In this document: piece after piece, positions 8,129 to 17,349 of the stretch
How positions within the stretch are numbered: the stretch's first letter is position 1
Layout of the letters: every line of letters starts with the position of its first letter
DNA from: JAVBKU01 sp031553875
GTDB lineage: Bacteria; Bacteroidota; Bacteroidia; Bacteroidales; Rikenellaceae
Direction: 5' to 3'
DNA length: 64,000 nt
NCBI GenBank assembly: GCA_031553875.1
Contig: JAVBKU010000004.1
Location: 186,001 to 250,000, forward strand
Translations under genes and position numbers: made by a program
Notes under the pieces: model-generated
Seen by the model: only the letters and a program-made list of their open reading frames with translations
Told to the model about the DNA's origin: nothing
Database searches by the model: none

Positions 8129-9760
8129 TTATTCGGCTATGACAACCTCCTTGATCTCGATTCCGGTCGCGGCATCGGGAGAGGATGAACGCATAATCCG
8201 GGCCAGAGTGGGCGCGAGCCCCGTCATATCCACATCGCGTTCCACGACCTGCCCTTTAGGTACGTTAAAGCCCGTGAAAATAAGGGGCACGTGGGTGTCG
8301 TAACGGTACTGCGAGCCTGAAAGCGAGCGTTTGTTTGCCACCTCCTCGATCCAGCCGGGCATGAGGTTTATGGTCACGTCGCCGCCGCGCTTGGGGTAGT
8401 AGCTATTCTGTATCTTAGCCCCGTAGCCGCCGCCGAAGTAGTTGCTCTGGAGGGCTGTAGCCGTCACAGCGTGCGACACGCCCCTGAATTGCAGGGCGAA
8501 AGAGGCCACCTTGTTCTGTACCTCCTCGAGGTTGAATCCGTACTTATAGATAAGCGTGCGGTTAAGGTAGAGCTGGCGGTCGTTGTAGTCCACCACCCAG
8601 TTGCCTGGCTCGTACTGCGCGCTCAAGAAACTATTGGTTATCACCACGAACTGGTCTGTGCTGAACAATCCGCCCATATTGCCCCTGCTTTTATTCTCGC
8701 CTGTCTGCGAATCACTCGAGCCGTGGTCGGAGGTGAGCACTATGAGCACGTCCTGCTTGGGTATCTGGGAGAATATAAAGTTGGCCAGGTCGGCTATCTC
8801 CTTGTCGAGGCGGTAATACATATCCTCGAGCTCCATAGACTCCGGTCCGAACGATTCGCTGATGTAGCGCGGCGTGTCGTAGCAGATGGTGAGCAGGTCG
8901 GTATGTTCGTCCTTGCCGAGATCTTCGTATATAATGGCTTCGCGCGCCACGCTGGACACCATCGAATTACCCGCCGGAGTGTAGAGCAGGCGCATATAAT
9001 CGAAACTCTTCTTCTCTAATTTATCAGCGAGGGGTTTTATCAATTTGGCGAAGTAGCTGTCCCCGCTTCTATCCTTGAGAACGGTAGAGGAGGTGTTCTT
9101 GTAGTTGAGCGCATGGCGGCTCATGGTCCACTCCTCGCGTAACAAGGACTGAGAATAGCCACTTTTGTTCCATTTCAGTATCCACTCCGGCAGGATGGAG
9201 CAGTAGTAGTTGCTTGATATCCATGTACCGCGCCCGGCGTCGAGCCAGTAGGTGTCGGCGCTGCGTCCGCCGAAGACTATGGCGCTGGCGGGGGAGGGGG
9301 CTATGGAGATGACTTTCGATAGGGGATCGCTCTTCTTGAGGGCGTCACCGAGGGTGCCGGTGATGAGGTTAGAGGGGGAGTAGCGACCCAGTCCGTCATC
9401 ACACCCGAGGCCGCGGACGTTGTCATCCTGTACGAGGTTCACGCGGCGCGAGGTGATCATATCTATCCAGCTTTCGCACGACACGCCGTGGGTGGAAGGA
9501 TTACTACCGGTGGATATGGTGCCGAGCCCGGCCACGGTATTGGTGAGCATGTAATTGTAACCGGCGTTAGAGAACGAGGTCCCCTCGCGCATCAGCATGC
9601 GGAAGCCGTCTTCGGAGAAATTGTCGTGGAATTTGCTCAGGTATTCGTAGCGCATCTGGCTTATCACTATCTCCACAATGAGCTTGGGTTTTGCAGCGTG
9701 GAGTGCCACGGAGCACAATAATAATGCGGCTGTGAGCGATATGGCAGGGATTCTCTTCAT
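8129..9760 (-). CDS. Secreted alkaline-phosphatase-family protein with altered metal site
   Basis: A 543-residue protein with a signal peptide (residues 1-22). It follows the PafA-type phosphatase/phosphodiesterase fold: the nucleophile region NYMLTNTVAGLGTISTGS (candidate Thr75), LTSDHGSSD (D345, H346), and a late YDTHVPLIF that supplies a His. By eye, three other metal ligands of PafA are replaced. The first Asp (normally in VDQMRWDYL) is Ser34, and the Asp and His of the SPDYVGHAFG motif are Arg298 and Glu302. The Lys/Arg pair near the phosphate is also missing (APSPASAIV). The fold is clear, but normal two-zinc catalysis looks unlikely. Confidence 0.82.
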   Translation of the reverse strand: MKRIPAISLTAALLLCSVALHAAKPKLIVEIVISQMRYEYLSKFHDNFSEDGFRMLMREGTSFSNAGYNYMLTNTVAGLGTISTGSNPSTHGVSCESWIDMITSRRVNLVQDDNVRGLGCDDGLGRYSPSNLITGTLGDALKKSDPLSKVISIAPSPASAIVFGGRSADTYWLDAGRGTWISSNYYCSILPEWILKWNKSGYSQSLLREEWTMSRHALNYKNTSSTVLKDRSGDSYFAKLIKPLADKLEKKSFDYMRLLYTPAGNSMVSSVAREAIIYEDLGKDEHTDLLTICYDTPRYISESFGPESMELEDMYYRLDKEIADLANFIFSQIPKQDVLIVLTSDHGSSDSQTGENKSRGNMGGLFSTDQFVVITNSFLSAQYEPGNWVVDYNDRQLYLNRTLIYKYGFNLEEVQNKVASFALQFRGVSHAVTATALQSNYFGGGYGAKIQNSYYPKRGGDVTINLMPGWIEEVANKRSLSGSQYRYDTHVPLIFTGFNVPKGQVVERDVDMTGLAPTLARIMRSSSPDAATGIEIKEVVIAE

Positions 9761-9801
9761 CGTTCGGTACGGGGTTAGTGACCGGGGTGCCCCGGAAACC
9801 G

Positions 9802-9809
9802 CAAATGTA
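9802..9809 (-). promoter_or_regulatory. -7 element upstream of the phosphatase-family gene
   Basis: TACATTTG on the minus strand, a full match to TAnnTTTG, 42 bases before the start at 9760. No clear -33 TTTG was found. Confidence 0.45.
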
Positions 9810-9844
9810 ATAAATTCAGATGAAAAATACAGTGGTATATATAC

Positions 9845-10180
9845 CTACTTTTGCACCTGTTTAAATAGCGCCCGCTTGATCTTGGCCATCATATACGCCC
9901 GGCGCATAATAAACCCGAAGAATAGCCACAGCGGGATTATCAGCAGTATCATCAGCGGCAGGGAGTAGGAGCTGAAAATGTATATGAGTAACTGCACGCA
10001 CACGAGGCTCAATACGAGGGCCAGGGCGAACAGCACGGCCCCCATCCTGTAGCCTGTCTTGAGGGTGAGTTTACACCCTCCGCAACGGAATATACCTTCC
10101 ACGCCCACTATCCAGAACGTGGGTATGCGCACCTGTTCGCCGCAACGTGGGCAGGTTATATATCGGGAGGGAAGTTTCAT
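9845..10180 (-). CDS. Small zinc-ribbon membrane protein
   Basis: A 111-residue protein. The N terminus carries two CxxC pairs (CPRCG at residues 10-14 and CGGCK near 33-37) that would bind one zinc. Two hydrophobic helices follow, near 47-70 and 74-92, then a basic C-terminal tail. The start overlaps the stop of the GSCFA gene by 4 bases (ATGA), so the two are probably translated together. I do not recognise a function. Confidence 0.75.
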   Translation of the reverse strand: MKLPSRYITCPRCGEQVRIPTFWIVGVEGIFRCGGCKLTLKTGYRMGAVLFALALVLSLVCVQLLIYIFSSYSLPLMILLIIPLWLFFGFIMRRAYMMAKIKRALFKQVQK

Positions 10181-11118
10181 TCGAAATAAATATAGGGGTG
10201 CTCTTTCTGTAACGCCTCTTTTTTACGCATTGTAGCCTCCACGAAAGCCTTGTGCTTGTGGGTATTAGGGTTGAACGGTCTGTGCGCCAGGGCTTTGTTT
10301 ATTTCCTCGGCCTGGGAGGCGATAGAGAGGGTTTCGTCGGAAAAATAAGCATGGGAGAACTTTTCCCATATATAATCTACGGCCTGGGCCGACGGATGGA
10401 TCATGTCGCGGTCGTAGAAACGGTAGTCGCGCAGGTCGTCCATCATTATTTCGTAGGAGGGGAAGTATGAGACGTTGGAGTAGCGCTCCGAAAGTTCATG
10501 TGCCGAAACTACGAGGGTCGATTTGCTGATCTGGTTACCCACAAAACCGTCCTTGAGGTGACGTATGGGGCTAACGGTCAACAACACTTGCTTCCCGGCC
10601 AGAACGCCTTCCAGCAGGGGGGTGAACAGATCCACGATCTCCTGTACACTCATGCGGCTGCGGATAAACTCCTTAGCGGGTCTCTTGTGGCAATTGGCAA
10701 CCACCTCTCCTGATGAGGCGAGCTTGTATATCCACGAGGTCCCCACGGTCAGTATCACGTAGTCAGACTCGCCCAGAACGCGCGCTCCTTCGGTAAGGGC
10801 CTTGTTTATCCTCCCCAGGCTTGCTTCGCGCGAGGGGCTGGAGAACGACCCGTGGAAGGCGAAACTATGCCACAGTTCTCCATCGTCGACCATGTCCGTA
10901 TCATTGAACTTCCTGCCTGAAGCCAGTATACCTATCGAATCGGCTACCGAACGCGGATTGTAGAGCGCTCCGAAAGGGTTGACGGTCACACGAAAACCGG
11001 CCCCCAGCATCTTGGCTCCGATACTGTCGGCAAAGCACGATCCCATCAACAGCCCCTTGCTTTTGTGGTCTATCGGGAACGCCCCCTGCGGTATCTCTAT
11101 TTCTGTCCGGAAATCCAT
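10177..11118 (-). CDS. GSCFA domain protein
   Basis: A 313-residue protein carrying the family-naming motif GSCFADSIG near residue 27, in which Ser and Cys are invariant. LTVGTSWIY and HPSAQAVDYIW further on resemble the blocks of SGNH-type hydrolases. GSCFA proteins are common in Bacteroidetes and are thought to be SGNH-like esterases, but no substrate is established. It is cotranscribed with the downstream zinc-ribbon gene. Confidence 0.88.
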   Translation of the reverse strand: MDFRTEIEIPQGAFPIDHKSKGLLMGSCFADSIGAKMLGAGFRVTVNPFGALYNPRSVADSIGILASGRKFNDTDMVDDGELWHSFAFHGSFSSPSREASLGRINKALTEGARVLGESDYVILTVGTSWIYKLASSGEVVANCHKRPAKEFIRSRMSVQEIVDLFTPLLEGVLAGKQVLLTVSPIRHLKDGFVGNQISKSTLVVSAHELSERYSNVSYFPSYEIMMDDLRDYRFYDRDMIHPSAQAVDYIWEKFSHAYFSDETLSIASQAEEINKALAHRPFNPNTHKHKAFVEATMRKKEALQKEHPYIYFE

Positions 11119-11134
11119 ACGGTTATGATTGACA

Positions 11135-11142
11135 CAAAGGTA
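11135..11142 (-). promoter_or_regulatory. -7 element upstream of the GSCFA gene
   Basis: TACCTTTG on the minus strand, a full match to TAnnTTTG, 17 bases before the GSCFA start. Confidence 0.45.
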
Positions 11143-11244
11143 TAAAACAATTTTAAAACTCGGATGTCACCTTTCCCTAAATAAAATTGCTTGTATTGCA
11201 AGCACTAATTTAGTATCTTCACGCTCTGAATCAGAGCTGCCGTC

Positions 11245-12060
11245 ATGGTCGTTTTCCCTAACTGCAAGATAAATATAGGCCTCAATATTATAGCCCGCCG
11301 CAAGGACGGATATCATGATATAGAGACCGTTATGTTTCCCGTGAGGGGACTGCGTGACGTGGTGGAGGTGCAAAAAAGTGATAAGCCCGGAGTAGAGTTC
11401 ACCTCTTCCGGTCTCGTCGTCGACGGCGATCCGGGGCGCAACCTCTGCGTTAAAGCCTATAATATAATAAGGGAGCTATATGGCATCGGAGGAGTGAGGA
11501 TGCACCTACATAAAGCAACTCCCATGGGCGCGGGCCTGGGCGGCGGCTCGGCCGACGCCACATTTACCATCAAAGCCCTGAACGACCTTTTCGATCTGGG
11601 CCTCGATACGCCCACCATAGAAAATATATCCGCCCGCCTGGGCAGTGATACGCCTTTCTTCACCGCCGGAAGGCCGGTGTTGGCCTCGGGCAGGGGAGAG
11701 ATGATGGAGCCTGTGGGCCTCGATCTTTCCGGTCGCAGGCTCGTGATCCTCAAGCCCGACATTTTCGTTAGTACCGCCGCAGCTTTTGCCGGTATTACGC
11801 CCCGCAAGCCCCGGCATCCGCTGCGGGAACTGATAAAGCTACCCGTAACAGAGTGGCAGGGCCGTATAACCAACGACTTTGAGGACGGCATCTTTGCCCT
11901 GCACCCCCGACTTGCACAATTAAAACAACTGCTATACGACCGTGGCGCCGACTACGCCTCGATGTCGGGCTCGGGATCGGCCCTCTACGGCATCTTCCCC
12001 GCCTGCTCGCCCGAACTCGATTGGCCGGAGGATGTATTTGTGTATCAGGAAATTATGTGA
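11245..12060 (+). CDS. ispE: 4-diphosphocytidyl-2-C-methyl-D-erythritol kinase
   Basis: A 271-residue GHMP-family kinase. The N terminus VFPNCKINIGLNIIARRKDG with YHDIETV and the ATP-binding loop PMGAGLGGGSADA are diagnostic. SMSGSGSALYG near the C terminus is motif 3. IspE phosphorylates CDP-methylerythritol in the non-mevalonate isoprenoid pathway. It is a single gene, divergent from the GSCFA gene. Confidence 0.95.
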   Translation: MVVFPNCKINIGLNIIARRKDGYHDIETVMFPVRGLRDVVEVQKSDKPGVEFTSSGLVVDGDPGRNLCVKAYNIIRELYGIGGVRMHLHKATPMGAGLGGGSADATFTIKALNDLFDLGLDTPTIENISARLGSDTPFFTAGRPVLASGRGEMMEPVGLDLSGRRLVILKPDIFVSTAAAFAGITPRKPRHPLRELIKLPVTEWQGRITNDFEDGIFALHPRLAQLKQLLYDRGADYASMSGSGSALYGIFPACSPELDWPEDVFVYQEIM

Positions 12061-12182
12061 CCACAGAGGCTATAAAGCAAGCGAAAAATATTATTTTAGA
12101 AAAATAATGATTAAACTTGTACGCCAATTCAGCGATTTCTAACAAACAAAAATACTGTCAATACACTAAAAATCAGTTTTTT

Positions 12183-13730
12183 ATGTCAAAAGAAGAGAAG
12201 AAAATTCTCGATCTCCAACAGAGAAGGGAAAAGATCTATCACGGAGGCGGAATGAAGGCCATCGAGAAACAGAAGGCCATGGGTAAGCTGACCGCGCGCG
12301 AGCGTATCATCGCCCTGCTTGACGCCGACTCCTTCCAGGAGTACGACTCGTTCGTAGAACACGACGCCCGCGACTTCGGTATGATGGACAAGGAGCTTCC
12401 GGGTGACGGCGTTATCATAGGTACAGGCACTATCCTCGGCTCGCCCGTGGGTATCTTCGCCCAGGACTTTACGGTTGCCGGCGGCTCGCTCGGCTTCATG
12501 CACGCCCGCAAGATCACCAAGATCATGGACTACGCCCTCAATATGCGTATTCCCCTTATCGGTATCAACGACTCGGGTGGCGCACGTATCCAGGAAGGCG
12601 TGAACGCCCTCGCAGGTTACGGTGAGATATTCTTCCGTAACACTCTGGCCAGCGGCGTTATTCCCCAGATCTCGGTTATTCTCGGTCCCTGTGCCGGTGG
12701 CGCCGTTTATTCTCCGGCCCTGACCGACTTCGTGTTCGTGGTTGAGAATATATCCAAGATGTTCATCACAGGTCCTGAGGTTATAAAGACCGTACTTGGT
12801 GAAGAAATATCTATGGAGGAACTCGGCGGCGCACGCGTACACAGCGAGCTGACCGGTAACGCCCACTTCTACGCCCAGAGCGAGGAAGAGTGCTTCGTGC
12901 AGATCCGTAAGCTGATCTCCATGATCCCCAGCAGCAACCAGGTTAAGGCAGAGAGTGTTAAGCCGTCAGTGCCTGCCAAGAAATACAATATCGCCGACAT
13001 CGTACCTATCGATCCCACCGTTCCCTACGATATGAGGGACGTGATCCGCTCGATAGTGGACGACAGCGAATTCGTAGAAGTTATGGAATTGTTTGCCGCC
13101 AATATGGTGGTTGGTTTCGGCCGTATCGACGGCGAAACAGTAGGTTTCGTATGTAACCAGCCGCTGGTTCTGGCCGGTGTGCTCGACTGCGACTCTTCGG
13201 ACAAGGCAGCCCGCTTCATCCGCTTCTGCGACTGTTTCAATATTCCTATCGTGACCCTCGAAGACCTTCCCGGTTACCTTCCGGGCGTCGACCAGGAGCA
13301 CGCAGGCGTTATCCGCCACGGCGCGAAGGTTCTGTACGCTTATAGCGAATCTACCGTTCCCAAGATCACCCTTATCCTGCGCAAGGCCTACGGTGGCGGT
13401 TATATCGCTATGGGTTCACGCCACCTGCGTTCCGACTTCGTGTTCGCATGGCCCCAGGCCGAGATCGCCGTTATGGGTCCCGAGGGTGCTGCCAACGTTA
13501 TCTTCCGCAAGGAGATCATGGAGGCCGAGGATCCTACCGAAATGCGCAAGATCAAGATACAGGAGTACAAGGACAAGTTCGCCAATCCTTATGTGGCCGC
13601 TTCAAAGGGCTATATCGACGCTGTTATCGAGCCCAGCGAAACACGCAGGTTTATCCAGCATGCCCTCAAGGTGTCGGCCAACAAGTCGGCTTCAAGGCCC
13701 AACAAGAAGCACGGCAACCCTCCTTTTTAA
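12183..13730 (+). CDS. Acyl-CoA carboxylase carboxyltransferase (propionyl/methylmalonyl-CoA type)
   Basis: A 515-residue protein of the crotonase-like carboxyltransferase family. The start is taken at ATG 12183 (MSKEEKKILDLQQRREKI), which fits the family; the open frame runs 22 codons further upstream. N- and C-terminal carboxyltransferase halves are both visible (NDSGGARIQEGVNALAGYGE, GPCAGGAVYSPALTDF; later VTLEDLPGYLPGVDQEHAG and RKAYGGGYIAMGS). It transfers the carboxyl group between carboxybiotin and an acyl-CoA. In Bacteroidales this subunit usually serves the succinate-propionate pathway (mmdA/pccB). The biotin carrier is 19 bases downstream. Confidence 0.92.
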   Translation: MSKEEKKILDLQQRREKIYHGGGMKAIEKQKAMGKLTARERIIALLDADSFQEYDSFVEHDARDFGMMDKELPGDGVIIGTGTILGSPVGIFAQDFTVAGGSLGFMHARKITKIMDYALNMRIPLIGINDSGGARIQEGVNALAGYGEIFFRNTLASGVIPQISVILGPCAGGAVYSPALTDFVFVVENISKMFITGPEVIKTVLGEEISMEELGGARVHSELTGNAHFYAQSEEECFVQIRKLISMIPSSNQVKAESVKPSVPAKKYNIADIVPIDPTVPYDMRDVIRSIVDDSEFVEVMELFAANMVVGFGRIDGETVGFVCNQPLVLAGVLDCDSSDKAARFIRFCDCFNIPIVTLEDLPGYLPGVDQEHAGVIRHGAKVLYAYSESTVPKITLILRKAYGGGYIAMGSRHLRSDFVFAWPQAEIAVMGPEGAANVIFRKEIMEAEDPTEMRKIKIQEYKDKFANPYVAASKGYIDAVIEPSETRRFIQHALKVSANKSASRPNKKHGNPPF

Positions 13731-13749
13731 TCAATCAGCCTGACGAAAG

Positions 13750-14070
13750 ATGGAAGATAAGAACAAGAAATACGAAACCATTGAGACGATGCACGGCACC
13801 TTCACCACGACTATACCCGACGTTTTCCGTCGCCGTAAGCCGTGGCAGCCTAAAGACCCCAAGAAGGTACTTTCCTTCATGCCGGGCAGCGTCGTGGAGT
13901 TCAAGGTGAAGCCGGGTGCAAAGGTTAAGGAGGGAGATATCCTCCTTGTCTTCAAAGCGATGAAGATGAATAACCTGGTACGTGCTGAGATAAGCGGCGT
14001 TGTCAAGAGCCTCGGAGTGGAAACAGGAGTGAATGTCGCAAAAAACACCGTGTTGATGGAGTTTGAATAA
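13750..14070 (+). CDS. Biotin carrier subunit of acyl-CoA carboxylase/decarboxylase
   Basis: A 106-residue protein with a charged N-terminal stretch of about 40 residues, then a biotinyl domain. The biotin-accepting lysine sits in the motif KAMKMNN near residue 76, flanked by the usual PGSVVEFKVKPGAKVKEGD block. It works with the carboxyltransferase just upstream. No biotin carboxylase or sodium-pumping membrane subunit follows, so those partners must be elsewhere. Confidence 0.9.
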   Translation: MEDKNKKYETIETMHGTFTTTIPDVFRRRKPWQPKDPKKVLSFMPGSVVEFKVKPGAKVKEGDILLVFKAMKMNNLVRAEISGVVKSLGVETGVNVAKNTVLMEFE

Positions 14071-14112
14071 CATACACATCCGGTCGATATTATGGGCCGG
14101 AATATAAAAAAA

Positions 14113-14152
14113 GCCGCGGGCGTTACTTGAATGTAACGCCCGCGACTTTTTT
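14113..14152 (+). terminator. Rho-independent terminator after the carboxylase genes
   Basis: A perfect 12-bp stem CGCGGGCGTTAC / GTAACGCCCGCG with a 6-base loop, preceded by an A-run and followed by ACTTTTTTAT. It can serve both this operon and the convergent DHOD-like gene. Confidence 0.88.
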
Positions 14153-14166
14153 ATCGCCTCCTTATT

Positions 14167-15147
14167 TTATTTCCTCGACGAATAGTATTTCATGAACTGC
14201 GACCTCTCGAAAGCCACAGGATTGGATATGCGTTTGTAGTTCATAGCGCCGACGAATTCGCCCACGGTGTCGAACGTGTGCTTGTCCATCCACTCTTCGA
14301 TTCCCTTCTGTATATCGCGAATGACCGACACGCCGTTACGGTACACGGTGCTGCATATTTCCACTGCACGCGCGCCGCACAACAGCATTTTGACGGCATC
14401 GTCGCTCGTGTGTATGCCTCCGGAAGAGGCTATATCTAGATGCGGGAATTCCGCCGAGGCCATGGCTACCCAGCGCAGGCTCTCGCGCAGATCGGCCGAC
14501 GAACTGAATATCTCTCCCTCATTGAACAACATCGACCCGAGATCGATATCGGGCTCGTAGAAGCGGTTGAACATTACTATTCCCTTAGCCCCCTGGCTCA
14601 TAACCCCCTCGATCATCTGAAGCGGGTTGGTGAAACGGGGTGATATCTTCACCGATACAGGGATTTTCACTCCCGACGCCACCTGTCCGATAATGCGTAT
14701 ATTGGCGGCCTCTATGTCACTGCCTTTCTGTTTGTGGCTGGTCGGCATGGTGAATATGTTGAGCTCTATGGCATCTGCCCCTGCCGCCTCTATACGTCCC
14801 GCGAATGCACTCCAGTTGCCGCTGTCGCTCAGGCAGTTGATACTGGCAATGACGGGGATCTCCACCGCTTTTTTACAGCCCTCGATCATGCCGAGGTAGG
14901 TAGACAGATAATTGTCCTGGAGGTATGCGGCGAGGTAACCCGCTGCCTCGGGATAGGCATTGTAACCCTCGAGGAATGTAGTCTGGTGGACTATCTGCTC
15001 CTCGAACACCGACTTGAGCACTACGGCTCCCGCTCCGGCCTGTGCCAGCGCGTACACCTTCTCGACCGAAGCCGTGAGGCCCGAGCTGCTGATTATTACC
15101 GGGTTTTTGAGGTCGAGCCCCAGGTATTTCGTTGACAGGTCTTTCAT
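14167..15147 (-). CDS. Dihydroorotate dehydrogenase-like flavoprotein
   Basis: A 326-residue TIM-barrel protein similar to class 1 PyrD: STKYLGLDLKNPVIISSSGL at the start, VSVKISPRF for FMN binding, and IASSGGIHTSDDAVKMLLCG near the phosphate site. Where true PyrD enzymes have an NxSCPN-type loop with a catalytic Cys or Ser, this protein has ELNIFTMP (residues 128-135). It is therefore probably a relative with another or unknown substrate. It precedes yggS on no shared path; the two genes are 10 bases apart with yggS first. Confidence 0.85.
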   Translation of the reverse strand: MKDLSTKYLGLDLKNPVIISSSGLTASVEKVYALAQAGAGAVVLKSVFEEQIVHQTTFLEGYNAYPEAAGYLAAYLQDNYLSTYLGMIEGCKKAVEIPVIASINCLSDSGNWSAFAGRIEAAGADAIELNIFTMPTSHKQKGSDIEAANIRIIGQVASGVKIPVSVKISPRFTNPLQMIEGVMSQGAKGIVMFNRFYEPDIDLGSMLFNEGEIFSSSADLRESLRWVAMASAEFPHLDIASSGGIHTSDDAVKMLLCGARAVEICSTVYRNGVSVIRDIQKGIEEWMDKHTFDTVGEFVGAMNYKRISNPVAFERSQFMKYYSSRK

Positions 15148-15157
15148 AGTTGACGGT

Positions 15158-15823
15158 TTATTTGTTATAATCTCTTTCCCCGAAAATGAAACTACCGACC
15201 CTTACGGCCGTGCTTCCATGGCGAATGGCGAGGGGGTAGTCGCCGCTCATGCCCATTGAGAGGGTATCAAAATCGTTGCCGAAAATCCTTCGCAACTCGT
15301 CGAATATATTTTTAAGTTCCGAAAACTCAGACTCTATCACGGAATTATCATCGGTAAAGGAGGCTATTCCCATCACTCCGCGAAAGCGTACTCCGGGATA
15401 TGCCGCGGCACGGAGGCCCGAAACGAAGCTTCGCAACTCCTCCGGCGACCACCCGTGCTTATTCTCTTCGCGAGCGATGTGTGCCTCTAAAAGAACATCT
15501 ATAATACGACCGTTCTTAACGGCCTCGGTATTGATCACTCCCAGCAAGCGCTCTGAATCCACCGAGTGGATCATATGCACGAACGGGGCTATGTACTTGA
15601 CCTTATTGGTCTGCAGGTGGCCGATCATATGCCATTTTATATCTTTGGGCAGGGCCTGCCATTTGGCCGAGAGCTCCTGCGGGCGGCTTTCGCCGAAATC
15701 GCGCTGGCCTGCGTCGTAAGCTTCCTGTATGGTCTCGGCGGGATAGGTCTTGGATACGGCCACGAGCGTAACGTCGCCGGGTAAAGACGCCTTGACTTGT
15801 GATAATCTATCTTTTATACTCAT
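15158..15823 (-). CDS. yggS: YggS/PROSC family PLP-binding protein
   Basis: A 221-residue single-domain PLP-binding protein. The PLP lysine is in VAVSKTYPAE near residue 24. Further landmarks are DFGESRPQEL, WHMIGHLQTNKVKYI and LSMGMSGDYPLAIRHGSTAVRVG. These proteins help maintain PLP homeostasis and have no established catalytic reaction. It is the first gene of a pair with the DHOD-like gene. Confidence 0.93.
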   Translation of the reverse strand: MSIKDRLSQVKASLPGDVTLVAVSKTYPAETIQEAYDAGQRDFGESRPQELSAKWQALPKDIKWHMIGHLQTNKVKYIAPFVHMIHSVDSERLLGVINTEAVKNGRIIDVLLEAHIAREENKHGWSPEELRSFVSGLRAAAYPGVRFRGVMGIASFTDDNSVIESEFSELKNIFDELRRIFGNDFDTLSMGMSGDYPLAIRHGSTAVRVGSFIFGERDYNK

Positions 15824-15957
15824 AATATATAATGGTTTGCCATATTCATATGCGGCACAGTAAAATTACATATAAATTTTCTATTTTTGTTCGGACAGGG
15901 CTTTGGGCGGCCCTGTTTTTGATAACTATCATAGGATCAGTAAAAAATAACATAGAT

Positions 15958-17349
15958 ATGAAATTCGACGTAGTGATAATCGGGTCGGGACCCGGAGGAT
16001 ATGTGGCCGCCATAAGAGCCTCAAAATTAGGCATGAGCGCCGCCATAGTGGAACGTTCCGAGCTCGGAGGCGTGTGCCTGAACTGGGGTTGCATACCCAC
16101 CAAAGCTCTGCTCAAGAGCGCGCAGGTGTATACCTATATCCGCAATGCGGGCAATTATGGCATAGGTGTAGATTGTGTTCCGGCGCCCGACATGGGAAAA
16201 ATGGTGGCCCGGAGCCGCTCAGTAGCCGAAAGTATGAATAAGGGCGTAGAGTTCCTCCTCAAGAAGAATAATGTGACCGTGATAAAGGGCGAGGGCAGTG
16301 TCGTTGCTCAAGGCATTGTCGAAGTCACCGCCGCCGACGGCTCTAAGGATAGGGTAGAGGGCGCGCATATAATCCTCGCGACCGGGTCGCGCCCCAAGTC
16401 GTTGCCTTTTATGCCCATCGACGGTAAAAAAATAATATCATATCGCGAGGCTATGACACTACCACAGTTGCCTAAAAGTATGGTGATCGTGGGCTCGGGG
16501 GCGATAGGATGCGAATTCGCTGATTTTTACAGCAGTATGGGTACGGCTGTGACCATTGTGGAATACCTGCCGAATCTCCTGCCGATAGCCGACGAGGAGG
16601 TGTCGAAGCAGATGGAACGCTCGTTCCGCAAGGCGCGTGTAAGCGTTATGACTTCTACCACGGTCAAGGGCGTGGATGCCTCGTCTGGCATGTGTAAGGT
16701 GAGTGTCGAATCGTCTAAGGGTACTTCGGTGATCGAGGCTGAAGTGGTACTTTCGGCGGTGGGAGTGAAATCCAATATCGAAAATATCGGGCTCGAAGAG
16801 TTGGGCATAGCCGTCGAACATGATAAAGTGGTGGTCGACGACGATTACCGTACCTCTGTTCAGGGCGTCTACGCCATCGGCGACATCGCCAAAGGCCCGG
16901 CCCTCGCTCACGTGGCATCTGCCGAGGCTGTACACTGCATCGACGCCATTGCCGGACTGAAACCCGCGCCGGTCGACTACGGCCGCATACCCTCGTGCGT
17001 ATATACCACTCCCGAGGTGTCGTCGGTGGGTATGACCGAGCGTGAGGCTGTCGAGGCGGGCCACAAGGTGCGCATAGGCAAATTCCCCTATACAGCATCG
17101 GGCAAGGCCACTGCTTCGGGTGACCGCGACGGCTTCGTAAAGCTGGTGATAGACGATGAGAGTGGCAAGTTGCTGGGTGCGCACCTCGTGGGTGGTAATG
17201 TGACGGAGATAATCGGCGAGCCCCTTATGGTCATGGCCCTCGGCGGCACGGCGCACGACCTTGTAGGCGCCATACATCCGCACCCCACCATGAGCGAGGC
17301 TATGATGGAGGCGGCCGCCGCGGCTTACGGAGAGGCGATACATATATAA
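15958..17349 (+). CDS. lpdA: Dihydrolipoyl dehydrogenase
   Basis: A 463-residue flavoprotein disulfide reductase. The start is at ATG 15958 (MKFDVVIIGSGPGGYVAAIR), where the FAD-binding fold begins; the frame is open 42 codons further upstream without a leader. The redox pair is in GGVCLNWGCIPTKALLKSA. The NAD-binding region (VIVGSGAIGCEFADF), the second FAD motif (VYAIGDIA) and the C-terminal His/Glu region (HPHPTMSEAMMEAA) are all intact. It is the E3 subunit of 2-oxoacid dehydrogenases or the glycine cleavage system; no E1/E2 genes are adjacent. Confidence 0.94.
   Translation: MKFDVVIIGSGPGGYVAAIRASKLGMSAAIVERSELGGVCLNWGCIPTKALLKSAQVYTYIRNAGNYGIGVDCVPAPDMGKMVARSRSVAESMNKGVEFLLKKNNVTVIKGEGSVVAQGIVEVTAADGSKDRVEGAHIILATGSRPKSLPFMPIDGKKIISYREAMTLPQLPKSMVIVGSGAIGCEFADFYSSMGTAVTIVEYLPNLLPIADEEVSKQMERSFRKARVSVMTSTTVKGVDASSGMCKVSVESSKGTSVIEAEVVLSAVGVKSNIENIGLEELGIAVEHDKVVVDDDYRTSVQGVYAIGDIAKGPALAHVASAEAVHCIDAIAGLKPAPVDYGRIPSCVYTTPEVSSVGMTEREAVEAGHKVRIGKFPYTASGKATASGDRDGFVKLVIDDESGKLLGAHLVGGNVTEIIGEPLMVMALGGTAHDLVGAIHPHPTMSEAMMEAAAAAYGEAIHI

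Noticed and set aside
12186..12866. 226-codon antisense frame under the carboxyltransferase gene
   Set aside because: Shadow frame of a GC-rich conserved gene, no family features.
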